Below, in pieces: positions 20,846 through 29,209 of a stretch of 64,000 nucleotides of DNA. The stretch is from Alteromonas sp. MMG017. Its GTDB lineage: Bacteria; Pseudomonadota; Gammaproteobacteria; Enterobacterales; Alteromonadaceae. The notes beneath the pieces are model-generated. The model had not been told where the DNA came from and did not search any database. It was given only the letters and a program-made list of their open reading frames with translations. Within the stretch, counting starts at the first letter, position 1. Every line of letters starts with the position of its first letter. The position numbers were made by a program, and so were the translations under genes. The stretch lies in the NCBI RefSeq assembly GCF_018100795.1, contig NZ_JAGJDY010000001.1, positions 434,001 through 498,000 on the forward strand. The letters run 5' to 3'.

Positions 20846-22066
20846 ATGGATTTTTCGCATAACGATAAAACAAACGCGCTACTCGAAAAACTTGATGCAT
20901 TTATTGCTGAACATATCGAGCCCATTGAAAATGAAGTTTATGATTTTCATCATAAAGAGAATCACCACGGTGATTGGAAAAAATGGAAGCTACACCCTGG
21001 CACCGAGGCACTTAAACAAAAAGCGCGCGAGGCAGGGTTAGCCAATTTATTTTTGCCCGATGCTGAGCTTGGTAAAGGGTTAACGACCCTTGAATATGCG
21101 CCCATGGCTGAGCGTATGGGAAGATTTCTCTTCGCCCCTGAGATATTCAACTGTAACGCGCCAGATACGGGCAATATGGAAGTGCTTTATCACTTTGGTA
21201 ATGATGCCCAAAAAGCTAAATGGCTTACCCCGCTATTAGCAGGCGAAATACGTTCCGTATTTGGTATGACGGAGCCTGACGTAGCATCATCTGACGCCAC
21301 CAATATGGCAGCGACCATTATTGAAGATGGCGATGATGTAGTGATCAACGGCAAAAAATGGTGGTCTACTGGTTTGGGGCATCCCAACGCTGCATTTACT
21401 ATATTTATGGGTTTATCTAACCCTGAAAACGACAAGCACAGCCGCCATAGCATGGTGATTGTGCCACTAGATACACCAGGAATTACCATAACCCGAATGC
21501 TAGATGCGTATGGCGATTACGATGCCCCTTTTGGTCATGGTGAAATGCATTTTGATAATGTACGGGTAAGTAAAGAAAACCTGGTGATGGGTTTAGGTAA
21601 AGGCTTTGCAATTGCTCAAGGCCGCTTAGGCCCAGGTCGAATTCACCACTGTATGCGCGCCATCGGCATGGCTGAAAAATCACTTGAACTTGCCCTTAAT
21701 CGTGGCCACGAACGTGTCGCGTTTGGTAAGCCTATTATCCGCTTAGGCGGCAACTTAGAGCGTGTTGCTGAAGCACGTATGGCCATAGAGCAAGCCAGAC
21801 TATTAACCCTTCATGCCGCATGGAAGATAGACAACCTTGGCGTGAAGCACGCCATGACAGAAATATCTGCCATTAAAGTGGTGGTGCCCAACATGCTGCA
21901 ATCGGTAGTAGACATGGCACTGCAACTTCATGGTGGTGCTGGTATGTGTAGCGACTTCCCATTAGCAAGATTTGCCGCAGGCGCTCGCGCACTTCGATTA
22001 GCCGATGGCCCTGATGAAGTGCATAAGGGCATGGTGTCGCGTATAGAGCTTAGAAAGTATCAGTAG
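20846..22066 (+). CDS. Acyl-CoA dehydrogenase (ACAD10/11-like)
   Basis: A 406-residue flavoenzyme oxidising an acyl-CoA at the alpha-beta bond. Seen: F-G-M-T-E-P-D-V-A-S-S-D-A-T-N-M substrate/FAD motif near residue 140, G-P-G-R-I-H-H-C-M-R near residue 270, R-V-A-F-G-K-P-I, and L-Q-L-H-G-G-A-G near residue 370. This pattern matches the ACAD10/ACAD11 branch better than the short-chain enzymes. GAGGA lies about 6 bp before the ATG. Its substrate is unknown. It is followed by an 18-bp tandem array and a terminator. Confidence 0.92.
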   Translation: MDFSHNDKTNALLEKLDAFIAEHIEPIENEVYDFHHKENHHGDWKKWKLHPGTEALKQKAREAGLANLFLPDAELGKGLTTLEYAPMAERMGRFLFAPEIFNCNAPDTGNMEVLYHFGNDAQKAKWLTPLLAGEIRSVFGMTEPDVASSDATNMAATIIEDGDDVVINGKKWWSTGLGHPNAAFTIFMGLSNPENDKHSRHSMVIVPLDTPGITITRMLDAYGDYDAPFGHGEMHFDNVRVSKENLVMGLGKGFAIAQGRLGPGRIHHCMRAIGMAEKSLELALNRGHERVAFGKPIIRLGGNLERVAEARMAIEQARLLTLHAAWKIDNLGVKHAMTEISAIKVVVPNMLQSVVDMALQLHGGAGMCSDFPLARFAAGARALRLADGPDEVHKGMVSRIELRKYQ

Positions 22067-22071
22067 GTAGA

Positions 22072-22193
22072 ACAGCCCTGAGCGAATAAACAGCCCTGAG
22101 CGAATAGACAGCCTGAGCGAATAGACAGCCCTGAGCGAATAGACAGCCGTGAGCGAGTAAACAGCCCTGAGCGTTTATAAATAGCCTTAAGCG
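22072..22193. repeat. 18-bp tandem repeat array
   Basis: Starting 5 bp after the dehydrogenase stop, the unit ACAGCCCTGAGCGAATAG repeats about five times with small changes (one copy lacks a C, one has GTGAGCGAG). Two decayed copies (ACAGCCCTGAGCGTTT, ATAGCCTTAAGCG) follow. There are no spacers, so it is a minisatellite and not CRISPR. Confidence 0.9.
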
Positions 22194-22198
22194 TCGAA

Positions 22199-22238
22199 CA
22201 AAAAAGGGGCCTACTCTTCTAAGTAGACCCCTTTTTTC
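22199..22238. terminator. Strong bidirectional terminator
   Basis: AAAAAAGGGG, then CCTACT...AAGTAG, then CCCCTTTTTT form a stem flanked by A and T runs. It sits between the acyl-CoA dehydrogenase (+) and the small secreted protein gene (-). Confidence 0.92.
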
Positions 22239-22288
22239 ATATTCACTATTCTTCGTTTACCGTCTATCGTCCCACATGAGTACTTAAG

Positions 22289-22822
22289 TTATTCACTGTC
22301 TTCATTTAAACGACTATGAAGAAACTCAAGTTTGGCAAAACTTTTGTTTAACTCAGGGTTCGTCATAACTAACGCCGCTACATGTTCATAGCTTTTTTCG
22401 CGAGTTTGTTTGGTTAAAAATTTAACCATTTCGTCGCTAGGTAATCTATTAAAGACAATCCCTGAGCTAGTAGACATGGTTTTGATATACAGTGCTCGCG
22501 CAGCTTTAACATACCGAGGCTCACAGGTTTTTTTGGCAATTTTACTGCCTAGAGGCCGATGGTAAGAACATAGCACGTCAAACTTCGCTACTTCATTTAT
22601 TTCATGATACATATCCAAGAAATCAAATTTAGCTTTATCGAATTCACGCTGTAATTGCGGTTTTGTTTTTTGGCCAAGTATTTCAAACTGCTCATATTTT
22701 CGAGTTTTATCGTGCTGCGCAAATACTGCACTACTAAACAGTAAGGTAACAACTGTGAATAAACCTGTTAGGTACTTCACGGGGGTGCTAGATATAGCGA
22801 AAGTGGTGTATGACTTCATCAT
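22289..22822 (-). CDS. Small secreted protein of unknown function
   Basis: 177 residues with a signal peptide: a hydrophobic segment (Y-L-T-G-L-F-T-V-V-T-L-L-F-S-S-A) followed by V-F-A-Q at about residue 35 as a likely cleavage site. The mature part is charged and helical, with two cysteines that may form a disulfide. AAGGA precedes two adjacent Met codons, so the start is 22822 or 22819. I do not recognise a family. It is downstream of no obvious operon and is probably periplasmic. Confidence 0.7.
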   Translation of the reverse strand: MMKSYTTFAISSTPVKYLTGLFTVVTLLFSSAVFAQHDKTRKYEQFEILGQKTKPQLQREFDKAKFDFLDMYHEINEVAKFDVLCSYHRPLGSKIAKKTCEPRYVKAARALYIKTMSTSSGIVFNRLPSDEMVKFLTKQTREKSYEHVAALVMTNPELNKSFAKLEFLHSRLNEDSE

Positions 22823-22944
22823 GTGTTCCTTTATTGATGTGGTAAACTTAACCTAGCACATGAACAATATTTAGGCAAAAAAATGGCATCCTTGCACACT
22901 TACTACAGCCTGTGCTCCACGCTTTCTTAGCTACACCTTCTTTT

Positions 22945-24066
22945 TTACGCCATGCTACCCACGGTGCTTTTGAAGCGGCGCAGAGCAATATAATAAAATG
23001 CCCCCCCAATGACAGTTAACGCAATAAGTTGAGGGTACACCACACTGATCCCAGCCCCTCGATACAGCACGCCTTGTGATGCCATAACAAAGTGAGTATT
23101 AGGCGCAATAAGCATAATATTTTGAATTAAGTCAGGCATGCTTTCTCTTGGTGTTACACCACCAGACAGCAACTGAAGCGGTAATAATACTAGAATCAAT
23201 AACAGCCCAAACTGCGGCATAGAGCGCGCGATGGTTGCCATGAATATACCTAAACTACTCACCGCGAACAGGTGAATGGCCACCGCCAGCATAAATAACC
23301 ACACGTCGCCATTAATGGGAACGCCCAGTACATATTGAATCACTAAATACACAGACATAAGTGTAGCAAGCCATACCATCAACAATGTAGCGGCAATTTT
23401 CGATAGCATAATTTCACTGCTTGATACGGGCATTGCCAATAAGTGCTCTACCGTACCCCGCTCTTTTTCTCGAATAAGCGCCGCGCCCGATAAAATAATG
23501 GCAATCATGGTCACCGCATTAATGAGCTCCATCACAGAGCCAAACCAAAAACTTTCTAACGCGGGGTTAAACCGTGCGCGCATGATTAAGTCTACAATGT
23601 AACTGGTTTCTGACTTATACCCAGCCACATAAGCGGCCACCTCTTCGCCGATAATTTCCGTAATATAGCCGTTGCCCGTAAAGGCTTGGCTAATGCGGGT
23701 AGCATCGACGTTTACTTGTACATCCGGTACTGAACCCTTCATCACATCTTTTTCGAATTCAGGCGGTATTGTTACTACAAAGGTGTACTTGCCTGTATCT
23801 AAGCTGGGGTTAACTTCTTGATCTGTAATAATATCAGGTGTTAAGAAATAAGGTGGCACGAAGCCGTCTATTACCCTATGAGAAAGCTGCGAACGGTCGT
23901 GGTCCACAAACGCGATAGGCGCATTGTGCAAAGATTCCGGTACTGCTGTGGCCGCCGTGTAAATGTTTAAGGTGAAAACATAGAAAATGAGCACCAACAT
24001 CACAGGGTCGCGCCATAAGCTCCACAGTTCTTTTACGCTAAGGTGTAGTACATTGTTAAGTTTCAT
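22945..24066 (-). CDS. ABC-2 type transporter permease (YhhJ-like)
   Basis: A 373-residue permease with one N-terminal membrane segment, a large periplasmic domain (about 40-170) and five or so C-terminal membrane segments; E-K-E-R-G-T-V-E-H-L-L-A-M-P is the conserved coupling segment. It matches E. coli YhhJ. It starts 3 bp after the stop of the RbbA-like gene and completes a HlyD/ATPase-permease/permease export operon. Confidence 0.9.
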   Translation of the reverse strand: MKLNNVLHLSVKELWSLWRDPVMLVLIFYVFTLNIYTAATAVPESLHNAPIAFVDHDRSQLSHRVIDGFVPPYFLTPDIITDQEVNPSLDTGKYTFVVTIPPEFEKDVMKGSVPDVQVNVDATRISQAFTGNGYITEIIGEEVAAYVAGYKSETSYIVDLIMRARFNPALESFWFGSVMELINAVTMIAIILSGAALIREKERGTVEHLLAMPVSSSEIMLSKIAATLLMVWLATLMSVYLVIQYVLGVPINGDVWLFMLAVAIHLFAVSSLGIFMATIARSMPQFGLLLILVLLPLQLLSGGVTPRESMPDLIQNIMLIAPNTHFVMASQGVLYRGAGISVVYPQLIALTVIGGAFYYIALRRFKSTVGSMA

Positions 24067-24069
24067 GAC

Positions 24070-26862
24070 TTAGCGCTCCTGCTTCTTAAGTAGCACCACT
24101 GACAACCAGAGAGTAACTGGAATGCCAATAGCGATGGCATACACCGCAAAATCTAAGGAAGCAAAGCCCAACCCTTTGCTGAAAATGCCTCGACTGGCTA
24201 ACAAGAAGTAGCTTATGGGGTGCATCTCTCCAATAACTTTACCAATACCCTCGAGCGCTGAAACCGGCGTGATCATGCCGGCGAATTGTACCGCAGGCAC
24301 CATGGTCCCAATGGTAGTAAGTAGAATAGCGGCAATTTGGCTATTGGTAAAAACAGACGCCAACAAGCCAAAACTGGTAGAAAAGGTGACGAACAGTAAC
24401 GCGATTAGGGCAAACGCGAATACATCGCCTTTTAGGGGAACATTAAAAAAGTACACCGCCATAAGCACCAATAAAATGAAGCTTACAAATGATGTAAGAA
24501 TATAGGGCACTTGTTTGCCTAGCAAAAATTCGAGTTTCGATACTGGCGTTACATACAAATTAATAATTGAGCCGAGTTCTTTTTCTCGCACCACGGCTAA
24601 TGAAGTAAGCAACGCCGGTATCATTAATAACAGCATAGGAATAACCGCAGGTACAATGGCAACTAAGCTTTTAATATCGGGGTTATACAAATAGCGAGAT
24701 TGTACATCAATCAGCGAGGTAGAAGTGGTCGTGCTCATTTGAGAAGCTTGTTCTAACAACCAGGTTAAGTGAATGCCTTCAACATAGCCTTCGATAGTTT
24801 CGGCTCTAGAAGGCATAGAGCCATCTATCCATGCGCCAATTTCTACGTCTTCACCTTTATGGAGTTTTTGACCAAAATCAGGTGGAATCTCAATGGCAAG
24901 TGACAGCTCACCACTTTTCATTCGCCTGTCCATATCTTCATAACTAGTGATATCAGGCTGAGTGACAAAATACCGTGAACCCGCAAGGCTATTGGTGTAT
25001 TGCTCACTAATGGCAGATTTGTCGCGGTCGAATACCGCGTATTGTAAGTCTTCTACATCCATGGTTATGCCGTAGCCAATGACCATCATTAATACGATAG
25101 AGCCTAAAAAAGCCATGGTCAGCCTGATTGGGTCACGCATTAACTCCAGCGTTTCACGGGTGGCATAACTCATTAAACGTTGTAGCGACTGTTTATAGTG
25201 GCTCTTTTGTTTTGTAGCCGCAGACACTGGGCGGGTATTTTCTTTTTCTGGGCTGGCTTCTTGTCTCGCTGAAGAAACACCGTTCTTCAAGCTAGCCTCT
25301 TCGCCTTGCACATCATCTTTACTTGGCTGCGCGGCTTCTAAGTAGTCGATAAACGCTTCTTCTAAGGTATCAGCTTGCTTGTGTGCCACAATGGCCTCAG
25401 GTGAATCGGTTACTAGTACTTTGCCAGCGTGCATAAGCGAAATGCGATCGCACCTTGCCGCTTCGTTCATAAAGTGTGTTGAAATAAAGATAGTGACGCC
25501 ATCTTCTCTAGCTAAGCTGATAAGTAGTCGCCAGAAATTATCCCTGGCAATGGGATCAACCCCGGATGTGGGTTCATCAAGAATCAGCACCTCAGGCTTG
25601 TGTACCATAGCTACCGCCAGCGACAACCGTTGACGCAACCCTAGCGGTAACGATGCGGGTAGAGCATCTTTGTATTGGCTAAGTGAAAAGCGCTGTAGCA
25701 TCTCTTGCACGCGAGCTTGGCGCTGCTTGTTATCCTGGCTATTGGACTTCGTAAATAGCCGCGCGTGTAATACCAGATTTTGTTCAACGGTAAGTTCGGT
25801 ATACAAGGAAAAGCTTTGTGACATATAGCCCACACGGTATCGCGTGGCAATGTCGTTAGGATCTAACACACTGCCTAACATCCATGCTTCGCCAGAGGTT
25901 TGTGGTAGTAACCCAGTTAGCATTTTCATGGTGGTCGATTTACCACAGCCATTCGACCCCAGAAAGCCAAATATTTCGCCTTTTTTAATAGAAAAGCTGA
26001 CGTTATCTACCGCTGTAAAATCACCAAACATCATGGTGAGACTTTTCGCCTCTATGGCAATAGGCGCGTGAGCACTTTCATCAATAGGGGTTATAATCAC
26101 GGGCAAGTGATTACGTTTTATTGATTCCGGCAATAGGGCAATAAATGCCGACTCTAGATTATCGGTTTGGGTTTTCGCCAACAGCGCTTGCGGCGCACCT
26201 GTGGCTAACACCTTGCCATCGTTCATGGCAATAAGATGTTCAAATTGCTGCGCTTCATCCATATACGCAGTAGCAACCAGTACCGTCAGATCAACCTGCC
26301 CTTCTCGAATATCAGCAATTAAGCGCCAAAATTGACTGCGCGCTAACGGATCTACGCCGGTAGTAGGCTCATCTAAAATCAGTAATTTGGGGTCGTGTAT
26401 AAGGGCACAGCATAAGCCTAATTTTTGCTTCATGCCGCCAGATAACTTGCCCGCAGGGCGAGATAGAAAAGGAAACAACCCAGTACGTTTGGTTAAATTG
26501 TCGATACGCTTGCGGCGCTCGGCGCGTCCGTGCCCAAATAGCTTGGCGAAAAACTGTAAGTTTTCTTCAACCGACAAGGTGGGATATAGATTCTTTCCCA
26601 ACCCCTGCGGCATATAGGCAATATCAGCACAAATGGCTTCTCGGTGAGCCCGCTCACGCATATCTCCATTCAGCACATTAAGCGTACCTTGCTGCAACGC
26701 CCGTTCACCAGCAATGAGCGATAGCAAGGTAGATTTTCCTACGCCATCAGGCCCAATAAAACCGACCGTTGCACCACGCGGAATTCGAAGTGATATATCT
26801 GCGATTGCGGTAGTTGATTTGTAATGAACCGTCAGACCTTCACAGGTAATGACGTCGGTCAT
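24070..26862 (-). CDS. RbbA-like ABC transporter: two ATPase domains fused to a permease
   Basis: A 930-residue protein with two tandem ABC ATPases (about 1-235 and 265-500) and a C-terminal ABC-2 permease (about 560-930). Walker A motifs are G-P-D-G-V-G-K-S-T and G-S-N-G-C-G-K-S-T; both Walker B motifs read L-I-L-D-E-P-T. The first signature is L-S-G-G-M-K-Q, while the second is L-P-L-G-L-R-Q, so one site is degenerate. A polar linker (about 505-560) joins the ATPase and permease parts. The layout equals E. coli RbbA (YhiH), and the ribosome-associated role claimed there is not tested here. It overlaps the hlyD gene by ATGA. Confidence 0.92.
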   Translation of the reverse strand: MTDVITCEGLTVHYKSTTAIADISLRIPRGATVGFIGPDGVGKSTLLSLIAGERALQQGTLNVLNGDMRERAHREAICADIAYMPQGLGKNLYPTLSVEENLQFFAKLFGHGRAERRKRIDNLTKRTGLFPFLSRPAGKLSGGMKQKLGLCCALIHDPKLLILDEPTTGVDPLARSQFWRLIADIREGQVDLTVLVATAYMDEAQQFEHLIAMNDGKVLATGAPQALLAKTQTDNLESAFIALLPESIKRNHLPVIITPIDESAHAPIAIEAKSLTMMFGDFTAVDNVSFSIKKGEIFGFLGSNGCGKSTTMKMLTGLLPQTSGEAWMLGSVLDPNDIATRYRVGYMSQSFSLYTELTVEQNLVLHARLFTKSNSQDNKQRQARVQEMLQRFSLSQYKDALPASLPLGLRQRLSLAVAMVHKPEVLILDEPTSGVDPIARDNFWRLLISLAREDGVTIFISTHFMNEAARCDRISLMHAGKVLVTDSPEAIVAHKQADTLEEAFIDYLEAAQPSKDDVQGEEASLKNGVSSARQEASPEKENTRPVSAATKQKSHYKQSLQRLMSYATRETLELMRDPIRLTMAFLGSIVLMMVIGYGITMDVEDLQYAVFDRDKSAISEQYTNSLAGSRYFVTQPDITSYEDMDRRMKSGELSLAIEIPPDFGQKLHKGEDVEIGAWIDGSMPSRAETIEGYVEGIHLTWLLEQASQMSTTTSTSLIDVQSRYLYNPDIKSLVAIVPAVIPMLLLMIPALLTSLAVVREKELGSIINLYVTPVSKLEFLLGKQVPYILTSFVSFILLVLMAVYFFNVPLKGDVFAFALIALLFVTFSTSFGLLASVFTNSQIAAILLTTIGTMVPAVQFAGMITPVSALEGIGKVIGEMHPISYFLLASRGIFSKGLGFASLDFAVYAIAIGIPVTLWLSVVLLKKQER

Positions 26863-27923
26863 AGCGTTACCATTTCAGGCACATCACTTGGCCACGCTGC
26901 GCTATCATCAAGCTTTACCCACACTATGCCTGGCAGGCCTGTTTTTACCTTCTCGATATGTTCTTGTAGTAAGTCTTTAGGAATTTGTGCTTTTACTCGG
27001 AACATTAACTTTTCTCGCTCACTTTCAGTTTCCACCGAACGGGGCGTGAATTGCGCGACATCTGCCACATAAGAAATACTGGCAGGAATAGAAATATCCG
27101 ATGCGGCATCTAAAACAATGCGTGCTTCAGAGCCAATAGATAGCCGGCCTACTTGAGTAGCAGGCAAATAAAATGTCATATAAACATTGGTTAAATCTAC
27201 AAGGCTGAGCACACGACCACCCGCGGCCACTACTTCACCAGGTTGCACAACACGGTATTGAATACGCCCGTTGCGCGGCGCTTTTAGCAACATATCGTCT
27301 ATTTCAGATTCGATTTGCGCGATGGTAGCATCGCTTGCTGTTACCGCAGCTTGGGCAGACAAATACTGAGACTTAGAGGCTTCAATGGTTGCGTCTGCAG
27401 CGGCCAATCTGGCCGACGCGGCATTTACGGCTGCCTTTGCGCTTTCTACCGTAGTTTGGTTATCTTCCGCCAACTGTTTTGACACGGCACCGGTTTTTGA
27501 GAGTTCATCAGTGCGTTTAGCGTGAGCTTCAGCCGCTTTTAGTTCGGCTTCGGTTTGCAATAACGCTGCCTCTAGCGCGACTTTTTCGCTTTCACGCTGT
27601 GCAATCGCCATATGTGCGGCGGCAACTGCACTTTGCGCCTGTACTCGCTGGGCATTGGCTTGACGCAATTGACCTTGAATAGTCGTGGTATCTAGCTTAG
27701 CGACTAGCATTCCTGCTTCTACTTGCTCACCTTCATCCACATAAATGGCTTCTACTCTTCCCGCCACCTTGGCAGCAATACCAATTTCAACCGCTTCAAT
27801 TCGACCATTACTCGACACAACATCTTCTTGCTCTGCACCACCGAAGAAGGCGTTATAACCAAGCACTAATAATACAATTAACAAAAAAACTAAAACGAAG
27901 GGGGTCTTCTTCACTGTCTTCAC
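26859..27923 (-). CDS. HlyD-family periplasmic adaptor (YhiI-like)
   Basis: A 354-residue membrane-fusion protein with one N-terminal membrane anchor (about 9-27), a biotinyl-lipoyl-like domain (G-R-V-E-A-I-Y-V-D-E-G), a long Ala-rich coiled coil (about 85-210) and a C-terminal barrel. It is the first gene of the three-gene export operon, coupled to the RbbA-like gene. The substrate may be a drug or lipid. An outer-membrane TolC-type partner is not encoded here. Confidence 0.92.
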   Translation of the reverse strand: MKTVKKTPFVLVFLLIVLLVLGYNAFFGGAEQEDVVSSNGRIEAVEIGIAAKVAGRVEAIYVDEGEQVEAGMLVAKLDTTTIQGQLRQANAQRVQAQSAVAAAHMAIAQRESEKVALEAALLQTEAELKAAEAHAKRTDELSKTGAVSKQLAEDNQTTVESAKAAVNAASARLAAADATIEASKSQYLSAQAAVTASDATIAQIESEIDDMLLKAPRNGRIQYRVVQPGEVVAAGGRVLSLVDLTNVYMTFYLPATQVGRLSIGSEARIVLDAASDISIPASISYVADVAQFTPRSVETESEREKLMFRVKAQIPKDLLQEHIEKVKTGLPGIVWVKLDDSAAWPSDVPEMVTL

Positions 27924-28294
27924 GGCAACGCTTCCTGTGTAATAGATCTCGCTGCCTGAAGAGCGCGAGTAGTTTCACGGTGTGGGGAACGCATAAGCTG
28001 CCCCCGTGATTTAATCAATTATTGGCTTACTAGATGTAATGACTCATTTTACCTATTGGGAAAGAAGCATCTTTGTTCTAAATCAACAAAAGGCAGTGTT
28101 GACCGAGTAGTAGGTTGGCGTTTTTAACACTGGTATTGCTCAAAAGCGTGAGCGAGGGTAGTTGTACGGAAAGTAAGAGATTATAGAACCTGAGAAAGGT
28201 GCAAAAAATGAGATTCAGTCTCACGTTTTTGCACCTTAAATAACTAAGTTTCACACAAAGTTTTTAGCTAAAACCCTTGCTTTTAAGGCGTTGG
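27924..28294. other. 371-bp intergenic region
   Basis: No gene seen. It lies upstream of the export operon and downstream of mmsB, both on the minus strand. It holds one strong hairpin (28196-28237), described separately. The remaining bases up to 27923 presumably carry the export operon's promoter. Confidence 0.5.
28196..28237 (-). terminator. Long hairpin after mmsB
   Basis: A 42-bp near-perfect palindrome: AAGGTGCAAAAA pairs with TTTTTGCACCTT, and an inner TGAGA pairs with TCTCA. It lies 58 bp past the mmsB stop. There is no T tract after the stem in the minus direction, so the termination role is inferred from position. Confidence 0.55.
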
Positions 28295-29176
28295 CTAAAG
28301 GGTTTTGATAACAGAAGAAAAATCCAGCCCGCCGTTTTCTTGTGCTTTTTCACAATACTCCCGGTACAACTCAGCGGCTCTTTCACCCATAGGGACATTT
28401 GCCCCAACTGATTCAGCGCCCTGCATGGCTAAGGTTAAATCTTTCAACATTAATGCTGCAGCGAAACCACCTGCAAAATCATTGTCTGCAGGGCTAACTG
28501 GCCCTACTCCTTTTACTGGGCAGTAGCTGGTCATCGACCATGTTTGGCCCGACGCATTCGAGGCAATATCGAAAAACACCTGCGGATCTAAATCTAGCTT
28601 TTCTGCTAACTGAAATGCTTCACAGGTAGCAATCATACTGGCACCTAGCAGCATATTGTTGCAAATTTTTGCAGATTGCCCTGCTCCACACTCCCCCGCA
28701 TGAATAATTTTCTTGCCCATAGCCGACAGCACTTTTTCAGCTTGTTCGAAGGCCGCGCTTTCGCCACCCACCATAAAAGTAAGAGTGCCGTCGCCAGCAG
28801 CTTTAGTGCCACCAGATACTGGCGCGTCTACCATGAGCAGGCCTTTCGCTTTTGCCATGCCGCCGACTTCCTTAGCAGTGGCCACATCTATGGTTGAACA
28901 ATCTAATAGCAAGGTGCCTGATTTTGCATTGGGTAACACGGTTTCTTCGTATATGCCCTTAACGTGCTTGCCTGCAGGCAACATGGTTACCACCGCATCG
29001 CAGTTTTCCACAGCTTGCTTGGCAGATTCGGCTAATTGGCAGCCGTTGGTTTTAGCGACTGCCATGGCTTCATTACTCAAATCAAACGCCAATACGCTAA
29101 ATCCATTTTTCACTAGGTTTTTAGCCATGCCCGAGCCCATATTACCTAGGCCAATAAACGCAATATTTTTAGTCAT
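28295..29176 (-). CDS. mmsB: 3-hydroxyisobutyrate dehydrogenase
   Basis: A 293-residue NAD-dependent enzyme of valine catabolism, oxidising 3-hydroxyisobutyrate to methylmalonate semialdehyde. Seen: G-L-G-N-M-G-S-G-M-A nucleotide loop, D-A-P-V-S-G-G-T substrate motif and G-A-G-Q-S-A-K-I-C-N-N with the catalytic Lys. It lies 33 bp after mmsA, whose enzyme uses its product, which makes the assignment firm among the beta-hydroxyacid dehydrogenases. Confidence 0.94.
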   Translation of the reverse strand: MTKNIAFIGLGNMGSGMAKNLVKNGFSVLAFDLSNEAMAVAKTNGCQLAESAKQAVENCDAVVTMLPAGKHVKGIYEETVLPNAKSGTLLLDCSTIDVATAKEVGGMAKAKGLLMVDAPVSGGTKAAGDGTLTFMVGGESAAFEQAEKVLSAMGKKIIHAGECGAGQSAKICNNMLLGASMIATCEAFQLAEKLDLDPQVFFDIASNASGQTWSMTSYCPVKGVGPVSPADNDFAGGFAAALMLKDLTLAMQGAESVGANVPMGERAAELYREYCEKAQENGGLDFSSVIKTL

Positions 29177-29209
29177 TATTCACTCCAGATTTATGTCGTT
29201 GGACTCGCC

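Noticed and set aside
22072..22193. Possible CRISPR array
   Set aside because: The 18-bp units are directly adjacent with no spacers, the unit is not palindromic, and no cas genes are present.
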